A stretch of DNA of 64,000 bases from Clostridia bacterium (GCA_016287245.1 JAEEWG010000002.1:122644-186643); one strand, 5' to 3'; counted from the first letter of the stretch, positions 18,779-28,217 are shown. The notes: generated by a model from the letters alone, not told the origin. Numbers and translations are program-made.

Positions 18779-21118
18779 TTACAACTCTTTCATTACGGTG
18801 GATGCACGATCCTGGATCTTCTTAAGTACATCATCTTCGGTCCGGTCTCCGGCAAAATAGGCGCCGGCCTCTTCGAAAATGATGTTCAGGATATTCGGGT
18901 CATTGCACGTGCTTACAGAAACATTCCCGACCATTTCCCGAAGCTCATCGATGTCCGCTTCTGTCGGCCGGCAGTAGAAAGTGAGCAGATCCTGAGCGCT
19001 GCTCTTTAGCCGGACGCCCTGCGCATATTCCCGGTTGCATCTTTCCATAATGATCCGGCATTCTTTTTCAAAAGAAGCCTTCCTGACGGGGATGCCAAAT
19101 GTATTTCTCTGGGGCTCATAGTCGGAGCAGAGATAAGCACGGATAAAGTCCCAGGCCAGATCTGCATATTGACTCGATGCGCTGATGCCCAGCGAACTGA
19201 TCGGATCGGCCGACATGCCGCTTCCGTCCGAAGAAGGATAGCCAAGATATGCGGTCTTATTTTTGAGCACATTTTTATTGAGGCTCAGATTCTCAAGCGA
19301 AGCGATACCCATCAGACGTGCTGCCAGAAGCCCCGCATTGAACTTATCGGTGGTCTGGTCTTCGGCGAGAAAATAAGATCCGCCACCGGAATACTCAAGG
19401 CGCTGCCCCTCATCTTCCGGTTTTTCTTTTATACCGTATTCTTTCGAAAGACGCAGGATCGTTTTCATGGTCTCATTTTGAAAGTTTACGGTCTTGCTGT
19501 CATAGTTGATGAAATCGTTCTGGGAAGAAAGCAGATACATAAGGAGAAGCTGCTGATCGATACCTTCCAGGAAACTGACATTATCCCGCAGCTCTTTTCC
19601 GCATGCATCAAACTCTGAATAGTTCCATCCTATCTTCTGGTGGATATAGTCGGTGTTGATCTGAAAACCCTGAAGGTTGATACGCGCAGGTATGTGATAC
19701 AGCTTGCCGCCTTTTTCCATCGCGCGGAAAACATTATCGAAATACTCGTCCCGAGAAAAACCGTTCGGCCCGTCAATATAAGGATTCAGATCCAGCATAA
19801 GTGTCGAGCTCTGGAAAAGACTCTGGTCTGCATAGCCGAACAGGATGTCTGCACCGGTACCGGAGAGGAGTTCCAGCGTGAGCGTCTGCCGGGATTTGGC
19901 CTGGTCTTCCACGGAAGACTGCTCCTCTGAATCGTCGACAAGAATGACGCGTGCCTTTGCCGAAGGATCCAGATTATATTTATTTACGAAAGCCAAAAGT
20001 TCAAATTCAAGCTGCAGAGAAGCACCTTTCAGGATGATCATTTTCTTGCCGGCATGCGGATTCTTCCCGGTCCTCGTAAGATGGAGAAGATATGTGCTAT
20101 ATCCCTCATCGGTAAAGTGTCTGCAGATCACCAGAAGTTCATTATCATTCAGTACATAGGGCTGGGTCTCCGAAAGATAGTTCCGGTCGATATCCGTATC
20201 ATTCCAGTTAAAGAAGGATTCGGCTTTCCCTGTCTTGATATCGAGTTTCGAAAGTCCATTAGCGGTTTTGGAATAAAGGCCTTCAGAAGTCGAGAGCAGA
20301 TCTTTATATATTTCGAGGAAGCCGGCATCGAACGCCTGCCCGAGTTTTCCTGTATTGAGGTCGATTTCTTTGAGTTTGATCTCACGGGACAGATCATTCA
20401 TGCGGATGGATTGGATATAGTACTTTCCATCCTGAAGGATCAGCGGTCCACGCACGATCCTGCCCTGATCCGAGACAGTGAAGAGCTTTTCTCCATCTTT
20501 CCCGAACACGCCCATCTCCGTTCCGTTGATAAGATACCGGCCGTCTTCCAGTACGGTAAATTCCATATGAGTGCCCTGCTCATTCGAATACGGGATCTGG
20601 GGTGCGTTTACACTGTCCAGAAGATCACCTTTCGAATTCAGCCTGGAAATCGCCGCCGATCCGCCATCGATGGAAGATTTGAACGAAAGGATACATATGT
20701 TGCCGTCTTTATCCGAGTCTATTCCTAATATGTTGGTTGCCGTAACGGGAAGCTCGCGGATATACTTCCCTTCTGTATCAAAAAGACCGATCCCGGTCAC
20801 ATAATATTCCCAGTCATCTTCCGGATCAGGGTTGTCCGGTCTTATATAGTTTATGCTATAGCTGGACACGATAAGACCATTTATATATTTGCTTTCAGAT
20901 ACAAACGCATTTTCCAGATCGCGCCCCTGTTTTACAGGAAGCTCAAGAGGAAAGATCTCGGATTGGAAATACGGATCGCTTTCCCGGATCTCTTTTCCGG
21001 AATAATACTGATCATCGGAAGATGATTTAGATCTGTTTTTCCGGCAGCCGGAAAGAGAAAACAGGGATACGACGATCGATCCCGCAAGAAGGAAGGAAAC
21101 CCGTTTTTTAATACACAT
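18779..21118 (-). CDS. two-domain solute-binding-like lipoprotein
   Basis: About 779 residues. I start at the ATG at 21118 (upstream GGAGTAGGG on the minus strand) rather than an in-frame codon at 21151. The lipobox is LSGC, followed by RKNRSKSS. Residues 50-350 are propeller-like (LFDTEGKYIRELPV, SDKDGNICILSF, LKEIDLNTGKLG), then RTGKNPHAGKKMII starts the solute-binding-like half with GTGADILFGYADQS and GKLYHIPARINLQG. The tail is EEAGAYFAGDRTEDDVL. It is closest to the product at 50519, sharing order and spacing of all these motifs. No transporter genes adjoin it. Confidence 0.82.
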   Translation of the reverse strand: MCIKKRVSFLLAGSIVVSLFSLSGCRKNRSKSSSDDQYYSGKEIRESDPYFQSEIFPLELPVKQGRDLENAFVSESKYINGLIVSSYSINYIRPDNPDPEDDWEYYVTGIGLFDTEGKYIRELPVTATNILGIDSDKDGNICILSFKSSIDGGSAAISRLNSKGDLLDSVNAPQIPYSNEQGTHMEFTVLEDGRYLINGTEMGVFGKDGEKLFTVSDQGRIVRGPLILQDGKYYIQSIRMNDLSREIKLKEIDLNTGKLGQAFDAGFLEIYKDLLSTSEGLYSKTANGLSKLDIKTGKAESFFNWNDTDIDRNYLSETQPYVLNDNELLVICRHFTDEGYSTYLLHLTRTGKNPHAGKKMIILKGASLQLEFELLAFVNKYNLDPSAKARVILVDDSEEQSSVEDQAKSRQTLTLELLSGTGADILFGYADQSLFQSSTLMLDLNPYIDGPNGFSRDEYFDNVFRAMEKGGKLYHIPARINLQGFQINTDYIHQKIGWNYSEFDACGKELRDNVSFLEGIDQQLLLMYLLSSQNDFINYDSKTVNFQNETMKTILRLSKEYGIKEKPEDEGQRLEYSGGGSYFLAEDQTTDKFNAGLLAARLMGIASLENLSLNKNVLKNKTAYLGYPSSDGSGMSADPISSLGISASSQYADLAWDFIRAYLCSDYEPQRNTFGIPVRKASFEKECRIIMERCNREYAQGVRLKSSAQDLLTFYCRPTEADIDELREMVGNVSVSTCNDPNILNIIFEEAGAYFAGDRTEDDVLKKIQDRASTVMKEL

Positions 21119-21326
21119 ATGCCCTACTCCATTTGTTATCTGCCTTGCCACTTCATGACAGACGTCCCCATAAATAAGTATACCTATTCTGAAAAAGAGA
21201 AAGTGACGCTTCTGTCATGACCAGTCTTCAACCGGATCTGCGCTTTCCCGAAACCTATTGACTGAATAGGTGAATGCTATAAAATGGTAGCAACACGTAT
21301 TTCAGAAGGGGAAGGCGCGAAAGAAC

Positions 21327-22160
21327 ATGGACGAAATGCACGCTAAAAAACAGAAACTGGAACAGTATCTTAGGGACCTCGGCAGCGTCGCCGTTGCTTT
21401 TTCCTCGGGAGTCGATTCGACCTTTCTTCTGAAAGTCGCTAAGGATGTTCTGGGAGAAAAAGCGATCGCCGTCACGGCGAAGTCCTGCTCTTTCCCGAAC
21501 CGCGAACTGAAGGAAGCAGAGGCGTTCTGCGAAAAAGAAGGGATCCGTCAGATCGTCTTCGAGTCAGATGAACTGTCGATCGAGGGGTTCCGTGAGAATC
21601 CGAAGAACCGCTGCTACATCTGTAAAAACACACTCTTTAGAAAGATCATTGAAGTGGCTTCTGCAGAGGGGATAGAGAATGTCGCCGAGGGTTCTAATCT
21701 CGACGATAACGGCGATTACCGGCCGGGTCTTATTGCAGTGGCGGAACTCGGTATAAAGAGTCCTCTGCGATACGCGGGACTGACGAAAGAAGAGATCCGC
21801 TTCCTTTCCAAAGAGATGGATCTTCCGACCTGGGACAAGCCGTCCTTTGCGTGCCTGGCTTCCCGTTTTGTGTATGGAGAGACGATCAGCGAAGAGAAAC
21901 TAAAGATGGTGGAGAAAGCCGAGCAGCTTCTTCTCGATCTCGGGTTCCGTCAGTTGAGAGTTCGTGTCCACGGGAATATCGCGAGGATCGAAGTCCTTCC
22001 GGAGGAGATCGGAAAACTCGTGGATGAAAAAGTAAGACATACCGTGTACAATACGCTAAAAAGTCTCGGGTTCGATTATGTGACGATGGATCTTGCGGGA
22101 TACAGGACCGGCAGTATGAACGAAACTTTAAGTGAAGATGAAAAGAAAGTGAATGCCTGA
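21327..22160 (+). CDS. larE: ATP-dependent sacrificial sulfur transferase LarE
   Basis: 277 residues with the PP-loop SSGVDST at 26-32 and the typical LarE segments CYICKNTLFRKI, EGSNLDDNGDYRPG and PSFACLASRFVYGE. In the family LarE adenylates and thiolates pyridinium dicarboxylate to build the nickel-pincer cofactor of lactate racemase. The Cys in SFACLASRF lies where the sacrificial Cys region of LarE is found. No larA, larB or larC is in the window. It ends four bases before tcdA, so both are probably co-transcribed. Confidence 0.88.
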   Translation: MDEMHAKKQKLEQYLRDLGSVAVAFSSGVDSTFLLKVAKDVLGEKAIAVTAKSCSFPNRELKEAEAFCEKEGIRQIVFESDELSIEGFRENPKNRCYICKNTLFRKIIEVASAEGIENVAEGSNLDDNGDYRPGLIAVAELGIKSPLRYAGLTKEEIRFLSKEMDLPTWDKPSFACLASRFVYGETISEEKLKMVEKAEQLLLDLGFRQLRVRVHGNIARIEVLPEEIGKLVDEKVRHTVYNTLKSLGFDYVTMDLAGYRTGSMNETLSEDEKKVNA

Positions 22161-22163
22161 AAA

Positions 22164-22931
22164 ATGCAGAACCGGTTTTCAAGAACACAACTGCTTCTCG
22201 GCCCGGAGGGGATGGAGAAATTAAAGAACGCAAGAGTTGCTGTTTTCGGCGTCGGCGGCGTGGGCGGATATGCCGTGGAAGCACTGGCGCGAAGCGGTGT
22301 CGGAGCACTTGATCTGATCGACGATGATGTCGTATGTCCCTCCAATATCAACCGCCAGATCATCGCAACAACGAAGACCGTCGGCAGGCATAAAGTGGAT
22401 GTCGCGGAAGAGCGTGTCCACGAGATCAACCCTGACTGCGTCGTCCGGACATTTAAGACGTTCTATATGCCGGAGACCGCGGATCTTTTCGATTTTAAGG
22501 AATATGACTATATCATCGATGCGATCGATACCGTGACCGGAAAACTCGAGCTTATCGTGAGAGCAAAGGAAGCCGGCACGCCGATCATCAGCAGCATGGG
22601 CGCCGGAAACAAACTGGATCCAACGGCTTTTGAAGTCGCGGATCTTTATAAAACTTCGGTTTGTCCCCTTGCTAAGGTAATGCGCCGCGAGTGCAAAAAG
22701 AGGGGGATCAAACATCTCAAAGTCGTCTATTCGAAAGAAGAGCCGATACGTCCTCGGGAAGATATGTCTGTTAACTGTCAGGAAAATGCCGATGGTACTT
22801 CCGGCGTGGAACGAAAGGGTACGGAAAGAAGAAGTGTTCCCGGATCGACGGCTTTCGTACCTTCGGTAGCAGGACTGATCATCGCGGGCGAAGTCATTAA
22901 GGATCTGATCGATTATGGCAAAGACGTGTAG
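22164..22931 (+). CDS. tcdA: tRNA threonylcarbamoyladenosine dehydratase (TcdA/CsdL)
   Basis: 255 residues of the ThiF/MoeB/E1-like superfamily. An N-terminal Rossmann motif GVGGVGGYAVEALARSG is followed by DDDVVCPSNINRQI, DAIDTVTGKLELI and PLAKVMRRECKKRGI; this last block and the RTQLLLG opening distinguish TcdA from ThiF. TcdA uses ATP to cyclise t6A37 of ANN-decoding tRNAs to ct6A. It lacks the CxxC zinc pairs of MoeB. Its neighbour larE is another ATP-dependent activating enzyme, but I know of no functional link. A separate ThiF is encoded at 54942. Confidence 0.88.
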   Translation: MQNRFSRTQLLLGPEGMEKLKNARVAVFGVGGVGGYAVEALARSGVGALDLIDDDVVCPSNINRQIIATTKTVGRHKVDVAEERVHEINPDCVVRTFKTFYMPETADLFDFKEYDYIIDAIDTVTGKLELIVRAKEAGTPIISSMGAGNKLDPTAFEVADLYKTSVCPLAKVMRRECKKRGIKHLKVVYSKEEPIRPREDMSVNCQENADGTSGVERKGTERRSVPGSTAFVPSVAGLIIAGEVIKDLIDYGKDV

Positions 22932-22977
22932 ATAAAATAAGCACATTTGGTCTTGTGCGTAATTGTCAATTAATGTT

Positions 22978-23138
22978 TATAATTTACCCGAATTGCCAGA
23001 AAATGCATGAGAAAATCCTCCGTAAGCCGTGATTAACTTAGTGAAGAGCTAGTGCAAGGCGCCAATCACCAACTCAATAAAATGGCACATGAAATCTCTG
23101 TATGCGATACCGCATTTATGCTATCGCCTGGTTTCATG
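22978..23138 (+). promoter_or_regulatory. 5' region of the tandem hydrophobic-core genes, with stem-loop
   Basis: A perfect TATAAT at 22978-22983 is the best -10 candidate, but no good -35 stands 17 bases away. About 100 bases on, CATGAAA (23088-23094) pairs with TTTCATG (23132-23138) and inside it GCGATA pairs with TATCGC, forming a two-tier stem. It is followed by A-rich sequence and GGAGG, so it looks like a leader structure rather than a terminator. Confidence 0.35.
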
Positions 23139-23163
23139 TTAAAAAAATTAACGGAGGTACAAA

Positions 23164-24381
23164 ATGAATACTACTATTAAATTACCGGATTTTCTTAGCG
23201 GTCTTAAAGTTGTGGGGACTTTAAACGAATCTCTGAAGGCATGTCGTGCGCCTCAGAATCTTGATATCACGGATCCGAATATTGTTATCACAGATCACGC
23301 AGGCCCTGCTGCGGCTATGCCGCCGGCTCTTGTTGAAGCCTATCAGAAAAACGATCAGGACTTCATTAATAAGATGCAGGATCAGAACTACGATAATCTT
23401 GAGATGATAAGAAAGAATGTGGCTAATGTCGGTGAGGATGCCTGGGTCGAAGTAGTGGGTGACGATGGTGTGCATTTCTTCGTCGCATATAATGACTATG
23501 CCTGCACATGGGTGTATCCGGATCATGCGGAGTCGAAGGAAAAAGATCAGCTGGTCGTTTCTATGGGGTCTTTTGACTCTCTTACTTCACAGTCCTCATT
23601 TGCGTCTATGCTTATAAACAATCCGGCTGTTTCATTGATCGAAGGTCTGCTTGTAGGAGTAGTTGTAAAGGTTGCGACAAGATTGTTTGCTACCGGTCTT
23701 TCTATGGCGTTTGATGCACTCGCAGTTACCTTCGCCGAATGTGCCGCAGAGGCCGGACTGGCTGCTTTCACTTTCGTTATTCCAGAAGCAGTAGTTACAG
23801 CAGTTGCTGCAGTATTGGCTGTTGGACTGGCGATCGGTCTGGTTCTCCTGATCAACTGGCTCATCTCTCTTCTGACTCCGGATTACTTTATCCGACTAAT
23901 GATTTTTAATTTCGATGATAATCGGGACTGGAAAACGGTTGACCACCACATGGGTAATGCGAAGATCGCCGGAGAGGGTATTTCCTATGAGGACTTTACC
24001 CTTCCAAGAAGAAAGAAAGCAGAACTCCCGCCGTTTATTTCCGGAGCGTCTGACGATATCATCGTTTCCTACGCAGAGATCGACTTCGAGAACGATTCGA
24101 AATTCATGGAGGGCCTGGGCGTCGCAGTATCCATGAAGGCGGGCGATGACGGATTTACGGCTGCCTGTGACTGTCCGTATATTGGTGCGACAGTAATCAA
24201 AGGAACCTCTCCGGAAGCATCTGATCTGAATAAGTACTTCAAGGAAGACAACTGGTGTGACGGTCTTACGACGAATATCGATGTGAACGGAATGCCTGTA
24301 GGTATGACTCTGAATACGCATCATCACGCCGATAAGAATATTTATACCGCAACCGTACTTATCGGAAGATCGGTCGAGTGA
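23164..24381 (+). CDS. unknown protein with central hydrophobic block (tandem copy 1)
   Basis: 405 residues, no signal peptide. Residues 1-150 are soluble and acidic. Residues about 155-240 are almost wholly hydrophobic, with several Ala/Val/Leu-rich helices ending in LINWLISLL, long enough for three membrane passes. The C-terminal 160 residues form a separate domain rich in Asp/Gly with conserved FNFDDNRDWK, ENDSKFMEGLG, CDCPYIGATVIK and NIDVNGMPVGMTLN. I recognise no family. A buried hydrophobic core between soluble domains is what pore-forming proteins show, but this is inference. GGAGGTAC stands before the ATG, identical to the next gene's site. Confidence 0.6.
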   Translation: MNTTIKLPDFLSGLKVVGTLNESLKACRAPQNLDITDPNIVITDHAGPAAAMPPALVEAYQKNDQDFINKMQDQNYDNLEMIRKNVANVGEDAWVEVVGDDGVHFFVAYNDYACTWVYPDHAESKEKDQLVVSMGSFDSLTSQSSFASMLINNPAVSLIEGLLVGVVVKVATRLFATGLSMAFDALAVTFAECAAEAGLAAFTFVIPEAVVTAVAAVLAVGLAIGLVLLINWLISLLTPDYFIRLMIFNFDDNRDWKTVDHHMGNAKIAGEGISYEDFTLPRRKKAELPPFISGASDDIIVSYAEIDFENDSKFMEGLGVAVSMKAGDDGFTAACDCPYIGATVIKGTSPEASDLNKYFKEDNWCDGLTTNIDVNGMPVGMTLNTHHHADKNIYTATVLIGRSVE

Positions 24382-24413
24382 CCTTTCCAAATAAATATAT
24401 AAGGAGGTACAAC

Positions 24414-25631
24414 ATGAATAATTCGATTCAATTGCCAAGTTTTCTCAGTAATCTCGAAGTGGTCGGAACCTTTAGTGATGCAATGGATCTTTGCCGTGTG
24501 CCCAGTGATATCGTGGTCAACGACTCTGATGTGACGATTACACAAAGGGATACACCTATAGCCATTCTGCCGCCGTCTCTTGTTGATGCTTATTTGAAGA
24601 ATGATCAGGATACGATCAATTCCGTGCAAAAGCAGAATTACGATAATTTAGAGTTGATCAGACAGAATTTTAAGAATGTCGGCAATGATGCATGGTCCTA
24701 TGTGAAGGATAAAGAAACCGGTGAGCATTTCTTTATTGCATACAATGACAATGCAGTTACATGGGTCTGTCCAGCTGCTATGGAACAGCAGGAAACAAAG
24801 CAGCTTGTCATGTCTATTGGTTCTCTCGACAGAGTGACTTCTCAGGCATCACACGGATCCATTGTGTTTTCGAATGAGAAAGTTCAAGAATATAAGGATG
24901 CCTTTGTTGCGCTTGCTGCTGCAGCTGTAGCTGAACTGTTTACGGGTGGTCTGACCATTGCTGCCTCTGCGCTTTCGTCTATTTTCGTAACGTGTGCCGC
25001 CGCAGTCGGCCTAGGAATGTTCGCATTTATTATTCCGGTAATCGCAGTGGCAGCGGTCGCGGCAGTGATGGTGGTCGGCTTAGCTATTGGCTGTGTTCTT
25101 CTGGTCGACTGGCTCATCTCTCTTCTGGCACCGGATTTCTTCATAAAATGTCTGATCTTTAACTTCGATGACACTCGGGACTGGTCTTCAGGAGACTACT
25201 TCTTCGATAATGCAAAAGTCGCAGGCAAGGATCAGAAGTATAAAGATTTCTGTATCCCCAAGAAGCAGAAGGCGGATCCGCCTTCCTGGCTCCCTGTTGA
25301 CCCGGAATCTGTAACCGTATATTACGTCGAACTCGACCTGGAGAATGATTCGAAGTTTATGGAGGGACTGGGATTTGCGCTATCCATGAAGTCCGATGGT
25401 GCGGGATTTACCCTCGCCAGTGACTGCCCATACACCAGCGCGACGGTGATCAAAGAAACAGCTCCGGCAGCATCTGACGTAAAGAGTTACTTCAAAGATG
25501 GAGACTGGGTGGATGGTCTCACGCAGAATATCGATGTCAACGGAATGCCAGTAGGTATGACACTGAATAAGCATCATGGTGCAGAAAACAATCTCTATCA
25601 GGTTACTGTACTCATCGGCAAATCGGTTTAA
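24414..25631 (+). CDS. unknown protein with central hydrophobic block (tandem copy 2)
   Basis: 405 residues from the ATG at 24414 (AAGGAGG seven to eight bases before it). It is colinear with copy 1 over its full length, with many identical blocks: IQLPSFLSNLEVVGT against IKLPDFLSGLKVVGT, the hydrophobic core ending LLVDWLISLL, FNFDDTRDW, ENDSKFMEGLG and NIDVNGMPVGMTLN. The two genes are 32 bases apart and share one terminator, so they are one transcript and an older, diverged duplication. Divergence is spread along the protein while the C-terminal motifs are kept, which suggests both copies are under selection. Confidence 0.6.
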   Translation: MNNSIQLPSFLSNLEVVGTFSDAMDLCRVPSDIVVNDSDVTITQRDTPIAILPPSLVDAYLKNDQDTINSVQKQNYDNLELIRQNFKNVGNDAWSYVKDKETGEHFFIAYNDNAVTWVCPAAMEQQETKQLVMSIGSLDRVTSQASHGSIVFSNEKVQEYKDAFVALAAAAVAELFTGGLTIAASALSSIFVTCAAAVGLGMFAFIIPVIAVAAVAAVMVVGLAIGCVLLVDWLISLLAPDFFIKCLIFNFDDTRDWSSGDYFFDNAKVAGKDQKYKDFCIPKKQKADPPSWLPVDPESVTVYYVELDLENDSKFMEGLGFALSMKSDGAGFTLASDCPYTSATVIKETAPAASDVKSYFKDGDWVDGLTQNIDVNGMPVGMTLNKHHGAENNLYQVTVLIGKSV

Positions 25632-25658
25632 TCAACTTTCATTCCACACGGGTGAGTG

Positions 25659-25702
25659 GCCCGCACCTTTGACCGGAAACGGTCATCGGTGCGGGCTTTT
25701 TC
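25659..25702 (+). terminator. rho-independent terminator after the tandem pair
   Basis: GCCCGCACC pairs with GGTGCGGGC and an inner GACCG-GAAA-CGGTC hairpin closes on a GNRA-type loop, followed by TTTTTCTC. It is one of the strongest terminators in the window. Confidence 0.9.
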
Positions 25703-25778
25703 TCATACGTGGTATAATAGCTTCGGAGAAGGACAATTCAAGGTGATGAATTCACCGTGATTGAAGGAGATTGGTATC

Positions 25779-26906
25779 ATGAGATTCCGACGCAGATTAT
25801 TCCGCCAGAAGAATCCCTATGACCTGGAAAAAACCGAAGCGCTTTTCGTGCGTGCTATGCAGGAAAACTGTGCCTTCTCTTATTCCCATTGTCCGGGATA
25901 TAAATCGATCCTTGATGCGGAGGCATTTGACCCTTCCCGGATCACGGATCTGAATTCTCTGGAAACTATTCCGATACTTCCCACCGCGATCTTTAAAAGG
26001 AAACGTCTCTTTTCTGTTTCTCCGTCGCGCATGCCGGCAAAAGTGACCTCGTCCGGTACGAGCGGTCACTTCAGCGAGGTCGGTTTTACCTGGGGAGATC
26101 TGATCAGTGCGCTGAAGATGGTCCTTCGGGTCTGTTCCCGAAGAAAACTGATCGGCATCCGGCCATGTCATTATGTGGTCTTCGGATATCAGCCGACGCG
26201 GAAAAACCGGACCGGAGTAAGTAAGACGGCTTTCGGTGTTACGCTTATGACGCCGGCATTGAGCCGCACATATGCCCTCCGCTGGCATAAAGGAAAATAC
26301 GAACTGGATCTGGATACGGTGATGGAAGCGATCGTGAAGCACAGCCGCTCACGATTCCCTCTTCGCTTCATGGGATTCCCGTCTTATGCGTGGTTTCTTA
26401 TGCGGCGAATGGAAGATCAGGGCGTATCCGTAAAACTTCCCAAAGGATCGAAACTGATGCTGGGTGGCGGTTGGAAACAGTTCTATACCGAAGAAGTGGA
26501 TAAAGGATCTTTCTACGCGCTGGCGAAAAAAGTTCTGGGACTCGATGATAAGGACATCGTGGAGTTCTATGGTGCGGTCGAGCATCCGGTCCTTTACATG
26601 GATTGTGAGAAACATCACTTTCATGTTCCGATCTATAGCCGCGTGCTGATCCGTGATGTAAAGACCCTTGAGGTCCTTCCCATGGGACAGCCGGGTCTGG
26701 TCAATCTCATCACGCCGATCGTGACTGGCACGCCGCTTCTTTCGGTCATGACAGATGACCTCGGGATCCTCCATGACGGGAAGACCTGCGGATGCGGTAT
26801 CACGTCTCCGTATCTGGAAATCATGGGACGCGCCGGACTATCTGAAATCAAGACCTGCGCTGCCGGTGCGGCGGAGATCCTGGATAAAGTCGAGGTGAAC
26901 TTATGA
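25779..26906 (+). CDS. LuxE-like acyl-protein synthetase
   Basis: 375 residues from the ATG at 25779, which has AAGGAG upstream; the TTG at 25761 is the alternative. It belongs to the LuxE/phenylacetate-CoA-ligase-like adenylating group: the ATP-binding loop VTSSGTSGHFSEV, then VVFGYQP, LPKGSKLMLGGGWKQFY, and EFYGAVEHPVLYMDCE, with a final GCGITSPYLEIMGR. LuxE activates a fatty acid as acyl-AMP and holds it for reduction. Its stop overlaps the LuxC-like start as ATGA, so the two subunits are translated together. No luciferase genes adjoin. Confidence 0.8.
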   Translation: MRFRRRLFRQKNPYDLEKTEALFVRAMQENCAFSYSHCPGYKSILDAEAFDPSRITDLNSLETIPILPTAIFKRKRLFSVSPSRMPAKVTSSGTSGHFSEVGFTWGDLISALKMVLRVCSRRKLIGIRPCHYVVFGYQPTRKNRTGVSKTAFGVTLMTPALSRTYALRWHKGKYELDLDTVMEAIVKHSRSRFPLRFMGFPSYAWFLMRRMEDQGVSVKLPKGSKLMLGGGWKQFYTEEVDKGSFYALAKKVLGLDDKDIVEFYGAVEHPVLYMDCEKHHFHVPIYSRVLIRDVKTLEVLPMGQPGLVNLITPIVTGTPLLSVMTDDLGILHDGKTCGCGITSPYLEIMGRAGLSEIKTCAAGAAEILDKVEVNL

Positions 26907-28189
26907 TCCTGGCAAATGGAAAACAGTATGATGCGTCAAAACAAAGCGAGATCCTCGAGCATCTTGAGGAGAAACTGGAGGCGACTCTTGCATCTCCGAG
27001 GCTCGATCCGAAGATCGTAATCGATGCCATCGATGCCCTCGGGAAGAAGGTGGCGCAGGGGTATTTTGATGAACGGATCGCATCCCTTCAGATCGACGGG
27101 ATCGATGAATATATGGAACTGGCGACGAAGATGCTGACCAGAGAGTATCTGGAGTTCAAACTCCGTACCGAACTGGGTGAGGATTTTTCTCCGGAAAAAG
27201 AAACGACCCCGCCGCAGGGTCTTTCTCCGATCCGCGTGCTGACCCGCCCGTTAGGCGTGCTTTTGCATATCGCTGCCGGTAACGTGGATGGTCTTCCGGC
27301 ATTTTCAGCAGCAGAAGGGCTTCTTACAGGAAACATAAATATCCTCAAGCTTCCGCAGGCGGATAAGGGACTTTCTGTGGAGATCATCTCCGAACTGATA
27401 TCCATAGAACCCCGTCTTTCCGACTACATTTATGTCTTTGACACACCTTCATCTGATGTGGCGGCGATCCAGAAGATGGCATCCATGGCAGACGCTCTGG
27501 TGGTGTGGGGCGGAGAGGCGGCTGTTTCTGCCGTCCGCCGTTTTGCCTCCCCGGGCACTCGATTGATCGAATGGGGACACCGGCTGAGTTTTTCGTATCT
27601 GGCAGGGGAGATAGAAGACAGAGATCTTCATCTATTAGCCGAGCATATTATCACGACCCAGCAGCTCCTCTGTTCGTCCTGTCAGGTGATCTATATTGAT
27701 ACGAATGATCAGAAAGATATTCTTTCTTTCTGCGAACGTTTTTATCCGATCCTGGAAAAGACCGCGTCAGAGCATCGCCCGGCCACGATCGGCAGCATGG
27801 CGGAGCTGACACTTAAGAAGCGTACCGATAAGCTCGAGAGAATATTGAACGGCGGCGAGGAAAAACCATGGACGTCCCCGATCTGCTCTGTGATCCCGAA
27901 AGAAGATGAAGAGCTGGAGTTGTCTCCCATGTTCGGAAATATCCTGGTGAAAAAACTTCCCAAAGAGCATATCATCCCGGTACTTCGAAGGAAAAAGCAG
28001 TTCCTCCAGACGGTGGGTCTTGCCTGTCCGGAGGAACTTCGAAATGAATATATTGAGACCTTTATTCAAGCCGGCATCACACGAGTGACGTATCCGGGAG
28101 ATATGTCTTCAGCGCTTCCAGGGGAAGCACACGATGGCACATATCCGCTCCGCCGCTATGTCCGGATCGTGGACGTGGAGACCAAATAG
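26903..28189 (+). CDS. LuxC-like acyl reductase
   Basis: 428 residues of the aldehyde dehydrogenase superfamily, LuxC branch. Visible parts are RVLTRPLGVLLHIAAGNVDG, the nucleotide-site stretch NINILKLPQADKG, ADALVVWGGEAAV, HRLSFSYLAG, and the catalytic Cys in QQLLCSSCQV. LuxC reduces an enzyme-bound acyl group with NADPH to an aldehyde. With the LuxE-like partner it forms the fatty-acid reductase pair known from bioluminescent bacteria but also found without luciferase in anaerobes, where aldehyde or polyketide-type products are possible. The product here cannot be read. Confidence 0.82.
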   Translation: MILANGKQYDASKQSEILEHLEEKLEATLASPRLDPKIVIDAIDALGKKVAQGYFDERIASLQIDGIDEYMELATKMLTREYLEFKLRTELGEDFSPEKETTPPQGLSPIRVLTRPLGVLLHIAAGNVDGLPAFSAAEGLLTGNINILKLPQADKGLSVEIISELISIEPRLSDYIYVFDTPSSDVAAIQKMASMADALVVWGGEAAVSAVRRFASPGTRLIEWGHRLSFSYLAGEIEDRDLHLLAEHIITTQQLLCSSCQVIYIDTNDQKDILSFCERFYPILEKTASEHRPATIGSMAELTLKKRTDKLERILNGGEEKPWTSPICSVIPKEDEELELSPMFGNILVKKLPKEHIIPVLRRKKQFLQTVGLACPEELRNEYIETFIQAGITRVTYPGDMSSALPGEAHDGTYPLRRYVRIVDVETK

Positions 28190-28217
28190 AACGCAAAGCG
28201 GCAATTAAAGAAAGATC

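Noticed and set aside
25779..28189. Bioluminescence operon
   Set aside because: There are LuxE- and LuxC-like genes only; no luxA, luxB or luxD is in the window.
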